Below, in pieces: positions 59,626 through 64,000 of a DNA stretch of 64,000 bases. Every line of letters begins with the position of its first letter. Positions within the stretch are counted from its first letter, which is position 1. Origin of the DNA: UTCHB3 sp002050155 (GTDB lineage Bacteria > Bacteroidota > Ignavibacteria > Ignavibacteriales > Ignavibacteriaceae); NCBI GenBank assembly GCA_030584105.1, contig CP129491.1, forward strand, positions 868,001-932,000. Direction: 5' to 3'. The position numbers were made by a program, and so were the translations under genes. A model generated the notes under the pieces. It searched no databases, was not told where the DNA came from, and worked only from the letters and a program-made list of their open reading frames with translations.

Positions 59626-60998
59626 TCAACTACTTAAAAACCGTGTTGATGGCAGGCATTATTTTATGCACTTCTTCAAATTATGCGCAAACATTTTCGG
59701 GGAATATTGATCTTGGGGGGCAGGAACTTAAGCTTATTTTTATGCTTAACTTCCAAAAAAATACGGGCACTTTGGATGTCCCGGCGCAATATGCGTTTTG
59801 GATGGACCTTTCTTCATTGGTGAGATCAAACGACAACATCAAAATTTCTATTGACGGAATCAGGGCGTCGTTTGACGGAAAAATTTTCGGAAATGTTGAT
59901 TCAATTTCCGGCACTTTTCACCAGTATGGCATGAATTTCCCATTAACTCTCAATCCGGATGAAAATTACCAGCCGCCAAAAAGATCTCAGCTATTGGAAC
60001 CCCCCTACCCTTATTACACTGAAGATATTACCTTTGTTAACGAAAAAGCGGGGATTAAACTCGCCGGCACGATCACCGCTCCGGATACAAAAGGGAAATA
60101 TCCCGCTGTTGTTTTCATTACAGGCTCGGGACCTCAGGACAGGGATGAGTTAATTGTGGGTCATAAACCTTTCAGGGTTATTGCGGATTATTTAGCGAGG
60201 CACGGAATTGCCTCATTAAGGTTCGACGACAGAGGTGTCGCTAAATCTGAGGGTGATTTCGCTTCAGCAACCTCGCTCGACTTTGCTTCCGACGCCGCTG
60301 CAGGCGTTAAAGCGCTGGCTACATATCCTTTTATCGATACTAAAAAATTAGGGGTTATTGGGCACAGCGAAGGCGGGTTAATTGTTCCGATTGCCGCAAG
60401 TTTAAGCGATCAGATTAAGTTTATTATCTCACTTGCGGGCACAGGGGTTGATGGTCGGAAACAGATGCACGAAGAAATAACTTTGGTTGCAGTTGCTGAA
60501 GGAAAATCGCCCGAAGATGCACAAACTTTATGGAATTTATACGAAGCTTGCTTCACTGCAATTTTGGCTAATCCTGATCTTGCAGCAAAGCAGGTTGATT
60601 CAACTTATAACGCTTTTTTCAAGGATTTTACCCCGGCTGAAAAAGAAAGGCTGCTTAAGTACCCTCAGTTCCATAAAAGTCAATTTATGCAGTTAACTTC
60701 GAAGTGGTGGATAAAATTCTTAACATTAGACCCTGCACCCTATTATGAGAAGTTAAAAGTACCTGCTCTTGGTATCTGGGGAGGGAAAGACTTAGAGGTT
60801 CCACCATGGGTGCATGTTCCGCCAATTATTACAGCTTTGGAAAAAGCAGGCGTTTACTACAGATTGGAAATTCTGGCTTCAATAAATCACATGTTTCAGA
60901 AATCGTCAACCGGCGCGCTGCATGAGTTTTACCAAAATGAAATAACGGTTGAACCCGAAATTATGGAGTCGGTAGTCAGATTTATTAAAGGGCTTTAA
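59622..60998 (+). CDS. secreted alpha/beta hydrolase
   Basis: 458 residues with a signal peptide (VLMAGIILCTSSNYAQ). Residues 25-120 form a beta domain of the kind fused to such hydrolases. The hydrolase domain has VFITGSGPQDRDE near residue 167 and the nucleophile elbow GHSEGGL near 246. An Asp in GIWGGKDLEVP and a His in SINHMFQ complete the triad. It is probably an acyl esterase or peptidase-like enzyme of the periplasm. Confidence 0.83.
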   Translation: MINYLKTVLMAGIILCTSSNYAQTFSGNIDLGGQELKLIFMLNFQKNTGTLDVPAQYAFWMDLSSLVRSNDNIKISIDGIRASFDGKIFGNVDSISGTFHQYGMNFPLTLNPDENYQPPKRSQLLEPPYPYYTEDITFVNEKAGIKLAGTITAPDTKGKYPAVVFITGSGPQDRDELIVGHKPFRVIADYLARHGIASLRFDDRGVAKSEGDFASATSLDFASDAAAGVKALATYPFIDTKKLGVIGHSEGGLIVPIAASLSDQIKFIISLAGTGVDGRKQMHEEITLVAVAEGKSPEDAQTLWNLYEACFTAILANPDLAAKQVDSTYNAFFKDFTPAEKERLLKYPQFHKSQFMQLTSKWWIKFLTLDPAPYYEKLKVPALGIWGGKDLEVPPWVHVPPIITALEKAGVYYRLEILASINHMFQKSSTGALHEFYQNEITVEPEIMESVVRFIKGL

Positions 60999-61015
60999 CC
61001 TTTGGGGTTTGGTTA

Positions 61016-61033
61016 TTAGCTTAAAAATTTAGG
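61016..61033 (-). repeat. short second copy of the PEP/pyruvate-binding gene's 3' end
   Basis: Minus strand reads PKFLS-stop 20 bp after the gene's NEFLS-stop; 12 of the last 15 bases match. It is short enough to be chance, but fits the pattern seen at polX, bioY and hydA. Confidence 0.3.
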
Positions 61034-61035
61034 TT

Positions 61036-64000
61036 TCAACTTAAAAATTCATTCTTTTCAGGCGGGTACAGTTGATTTATCAAGTATGTACCCGCTACTT
61101 CAAATTTAGTCAATTCTGAATCTGCATCCGTGCCAATAACATATTCAAAGGCTCTTTCGGAGTCGTTATCCTCCACTCTTGACTCAACAACATTCAGGCA
61201 GTCGTTCCAAACATTCAGATACGAGTTCAACTCTTCCAGCAAAGCACCTTCAGCCGAAGAAATCACCAGAAGTGCAGGCAGCATTCTGTCGGATTCCATC
61301 GCATGAGCCGGTATAAGATAAAGAACAGAATCAATTTTAAATTTATCGACATCCATTTTAGCCACAAACCGTTCAATAAACTTTGCAGTTCTGTTGTATT
61401 TAATATTTGTACCCAATTCTTTGAACGCGGGCGAAGGCTCATCGTAGATGTCGTCGATTTCAGTATAGCTTTCCGGCATTATAATCGCCAGAGCTTTTTC
61501 CTGCTCAGCATTTACAAAAACTTTCAGTGAACCACCGTCAAATTCTTCAGAAATATCAGTAACAAAAACAACATTGGAGAGATGGGTAAATTCAGGCAGC
61601 ATATCTGTCAATAAGTTGTGCGATTTTTTTATAAACGATTCATTAAGTGAAGACTCTGTTTCGTCCAAAAACAAGGGCAGATAACGGATTGAAGATTCAA
61701 CCAAATCCTGAAAAAAGTGGGTTCCAAAGCTAAGATCGGGCTTATAATTCCCTTTTTGTTTGGCTATTTCAATCAACATTGCGCAGTTATTAATCTGTGA
61801 ATAAGTAACGCTGACGCCCAGCTTAATATCCCCCCGGCTACCCCACCGCCCGGGACCCATAAGCACAAACTTCCGCCGTGGGAGCATTTTATTCAACTTT
61901 CCGACAACAGATGCCACTTCCAGCATCTCTTCTTTGGTTCCAAGTGAAGTGTATGCGTCAGGATCAACATAAACGATAAACCGCAGCTTCGGTACTCTTC
62001 CGTTTGAAATGTGTTTTGAGGCGGAAAAGAAAATACGGTCTGCCGGTGCGTTTGTCGGAATAACATCGGCAGTGTTCTGTTTTGTAAAACTTTGAGGGCG
62101 GCATTGAAGAAGATAGAAATCTTTACCGTCGCTTGCAAACTCTACATCAACAGGAACCCTGAATTTGTTCTGCAGTATCTGCAAAATAGTGTGCATTTTC
62201 TGCAGGAAATGCGTTTTATTCAGCATCCCGTCGAATGTAACAACAAATTCATCCTCCTGATAATCTACCTGTATCGGGTTTGGCGGCCTTAACATGTTAT
62301 TTGAGATAACAGATACGATATTGTTAATTTGCGGATACTCAATCCCAACTTCTTTAATTAATGCATCAACATCTACGGTTTGGAACTGATTAGTTTTCAG
62401 GTTAATCACATCCATTTTTTTCGGGGAATATTTCACCGATTCCTGCATTGTTACATTTACCCTAAGTTGTGGTTGCCCCGGTGCAATCAGAATCGGGTAA
62501 TCGTCGCTCACACGGTCAACTGCCCGGGTACCCAAACCCGGTACAATTCTAAGCAGACCGTCTTCTCTGTTAATTCTGGGTGACCACCGGAACTCGTTAT
62601 TGCTGAAAGCCACACCGGCAAATGCGGGGAAGTAATAGTCACCCACACGGGTACCCACCACTTCCATTATCATAATGCCCATTTCTTCGTGAAAATCGAC
62701 CAATCCCCTCTCTGTGCGGTATTCTATCGGGTCGGGTCCAAATGTCGAGGCATAAACTTCCGCAACTGCATCCATCAAAGCGTTCAGTTTTTCAGCTTTC
62801 GTCCCCTGATTGGCAAGGAACAAACTTTTATATTTCCCCGAAAAAGCAGCGCCTAATTGATCTTCCAAAAGGCTGGAACTTCTGACTATTATCGGTGTAT
62901 CGCCAAAATCATCAAGTGCAAGAGAAAGCCCTTTTATTATATCAGGCTGAAACTGCCCTTCTTTGAAAAGTTGCATCACCTGCGGATACTCTAACCTGAT
63001 TTCTTCCAAATCACGGTATTTTTGTTCGTAAATTTCTTCCAGATTATTGAACTGAATATAGTGTAAAATGCAGTCGGAAGTAAGATACCATGTTTTGGGT
63101 ATTTTCACCTCAAACGGAAGTTCGGCGTTGTTAACGCTCGATTTTAATATATTATGTGCAAGGAATACCCCTGAACTTTTGCCCCCTAACTTACCGTGGC
63201 TGCCGGGCAGAAAAATCATCTTGTCAATAAGCTTATAGAAATCGGTAAGTTTAACATAATCTTTCGCAATTTGTATAAACTCGAGGTCATCAGTCATAAA
63301 CCGACGAAGCAGCGAAACGCGCAGCCCTTTAACCGTAGAGGGCGAAAGTTCAATTTTTTCGGGTGAAAGGTGATAAAACCTTCTTATCGCATCTGAAATT
63401 TCAGCCAAAGACGAGCCTTGCGACTCCAGCACTTTAATGAGTGCGCTGGTGTTATCATTCTGAATCCATTTTTGAACCCTCCAAAGAATCTCTTCTTCGG
63501 TGAAATTTTCGCTCGTCAACTTTAGAATTGCTGAGATGTAATCGTCGTAATTGCTGATAATTCTTTTTTGAAGGGGTCGGTTTTCATCTTCTGTTCCCCT
63601 TTCTTCAACGCCTTTCAGGTCAATGCTTAATTCTGCAAGCAGCATTTCGGCTTCCTCGACGCCTTTCCAGTTGAGTTGGTGTAGCATCTTTCTTAGAAGG
63701 CGCATAAAAAGCGGAGGGTCGGTTTTTCTGATCATATCGATCACAATCCGCCATTCGGTTTTATCGGGAAGTGATTCGGTTACTTTTTTACTTGCTAATT
63801 TTTTCTTTAGCCGTTGGTTGTAGATGTAATCACTAAGCCGGAACGCAATGGTATCCAGCAACCTTTTTTCCTGCTTAAGGAAAGGACCGATCTCCGCTTC
63901 AGGAGCCTCAGCAGTGTAGGTAACCTGAATATCACCCACTATCTTTTCGCCTGCAATAAGGTCAGCGCTCAAATAAGGCATATCTTCTATGTAACCACCT
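61036..64000 (-). CDS. PEP/pyruvate-binding (PPDK_N) domain protein, 5' end outside window
   Basis: The frame is open to the window edge. An ATG at 63979-63981 begins 981 residues, but upstream codons (GYIED) read on in the same style, so the true start is probably outside. The first 70 residues resemble the end of a sensory domain followed by a coiled coil. Residues about 260-660 carry the ATP-grasp PPDK_N domain, with VRSSSLLEDQLGAAFSGKYKS near 375 and LLQCRPQ near 645. The rest is an unfamiliar domain with MGPGRWGSRGD. There is no phosphohistidine or PEP-utilising domain, so it is not a complete dikinase. Confidence 0.75.
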   Translation of the reverse strand, partial: GGYIEDMPYLSADLIAGEKIVGDIQVTYTAEAPEAEIGPFLKQEKRLLDTIAFRLSDYIYNQRLKKKLASKKVTESLPDKTEWRIVIDMIRKTDPPLFMRLLRKMLHQLNWKGVEEAEMLLAELSIDLKGVEERGTEDENRPLQKRIISNYDDYISAILKLTSENFTEEEILWRVQKWIQNDNTSALIKVLESQGSSLAEISDAIRRFYHLSPEKIELSPSTVKGLRVSLLRRFMTDDLEFIQIAKDYVKLTDFYKLIDKMIFLPGSHGKLGGKSSGVFLAHNILKSSVNNAELPFEVKIPKTWYLTSDCILHYIQFNNLEEIYEQKYRDLEEIRLEYPQVMQLFKEGQFQPDIIKGLSLALDDFGDTPIIVRSSSLLEDQLGAAFSGKYKSLFLANQGTKAEKLNALMDAVAEVYASTFGPDPIEYRTERGLVDFHEEMGIMIMEVVGTRVGDYYFPAFAGVAFSNNEFRWSPRINREDGLLRIVPGLGTRAVDRVSDDYPILIAPGQPQLRVNVTMQESVKYSPKKMDVINLKTNQFQTVDVDALIKEVGIEYPQINNIVSVISNNMLRPPNPIQVDYQEDEFVVTFDGMLNKTHFLQKMHTILQILQNKFRVPVDVEFASDGKDFYLLQCRPQSFTKQNTADVIPTNAPADRIFFSASKHISNGRVPKLRFIVYVDPDAYTSLGTKEEMLEVASVVGKLNKMLPRRKFVLMGPGRWGSRGDIKLGVSVTYSQINNCAMLIEIAKQKGNYKPDLSFGTHFFQDLVESSIRYLPLFLDETESSLNESFIKKSHNLLTDMLPEFTHLSNVVFVTDISEEFDGGSLKVFVNAEQEKALAIIMPESYTEIDDIYDEPSPAFKELGTNIKYNRTAKFIERFVAKMDVDKFKIDSVLYLIPAHAMESDRMLPALLVISSAEGALLEELNSYLNVWNDCLNVVESRVEDNDSERAFEYVIGTDADSELTKFEVAGTYLINQLYPPEKNEFLS

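Overview
The window looks like chromosome of a facultatively anaerobic member of the Bacteroidota/Chlorobiota/Ignavibacteria assemblage. The evidence is a PorX-type PglZ response regulator (type IX secretion control), fused CcoN-CcoO and mono-haem CcoP cytochrome cbb3 oxidase subunits, a Bacteroidetes-type H1-like basic protein, TTTG-N19/20-TAnnTTTG promoters in front of tRNA genes, and many outer-membrane and lipoprotein genes. Ignavibacteriales is the best guess, from gene content only. No insertion sequence, prophage or CRISPR array is visible.

Layout. 1-958: 3' part of porX (minus strand). 1241-10151: a complete cbb3 oxidase operon on the minus strand (ccoI-ccoS-ccoNO-ccoQ-ccoP, then ccoG-ccoH-safE); the 52-residue CcoQ is easily missed. 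10313-14509: hydCBA, a trimeric NADH-linked [FeFe] hydrogenase, divergent from htrA (14763-15902). The gap between them carries two face-to-face sigma-54-type promoters. 16165-19365: divergent aldehyde dehydrogenase (ALDH7 type) and lysine 6-aminotransferase, together a lysine-to-aminoadipate route, with a palindromic operator candidate between them. 19402-25732: a 160-bp array of 8-bp repeats, then apt, an enoyl-CoA hydratase-like gene, polX, a PAP2-like gene, dusB and an MFS exporter. 25827-29501: H1-like protein, a membrane Fe-S oxidoreductase, bioY and a hydrolase. 29648-39846: hisA-like and usp genes, then a long minus-strand run (glgA, gmhB, lipoprotein, barrel protein, TPR protein, glyA, tatC, polyprenyl synthase). 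39974-42973: SPOR protein, hutI and a NamZ-family gene. 43058-48727: Ig-like lipoprotein, mltG, tsaD, proline dehydrogenase and coaE. 48696-55842: the translation/division block infC-rpmI-rplT-(terminator)-pheS-pheT-coiled coil-zapA-6S RNA-rny. 55985-57112: three tRNA genes. 57121-64000: a sparse stretch, then a reductase-hydrolase pair and the truncated end of a PEP/pyruvate-binding protein.

Main unexplained signal. Just downstream of several genes lies a diverged second copy of that gene's own 3' end, with its own stop codon. The clearest are polX (EVINCF..FNNFLGRK-stop then EVINYF..FNNFLRRK-stop), bioY (SLIFKS..stop twice) and hydA (SHR-stop twice). ccoP has several weaker copies, and the PEP/pyruvate-binding and polyprenyl synthase genes have marginal ones. 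In polX and bioY many differences are synonymous. The copies could therefore be scars of recombination between diverged alleles or of excised elements that swap gene ends, rather than simple slippage. In polX the second tail now supplies the Shine-Dalgarno and start region of the next gene. Other points of note are a PolX that has lost the polymerase aspartates but kept the PHP nuclease motifs, repeat-expanded insertions in PolX and CcoI, a terminator between rplT and pheS, and a likely 6S RNA.
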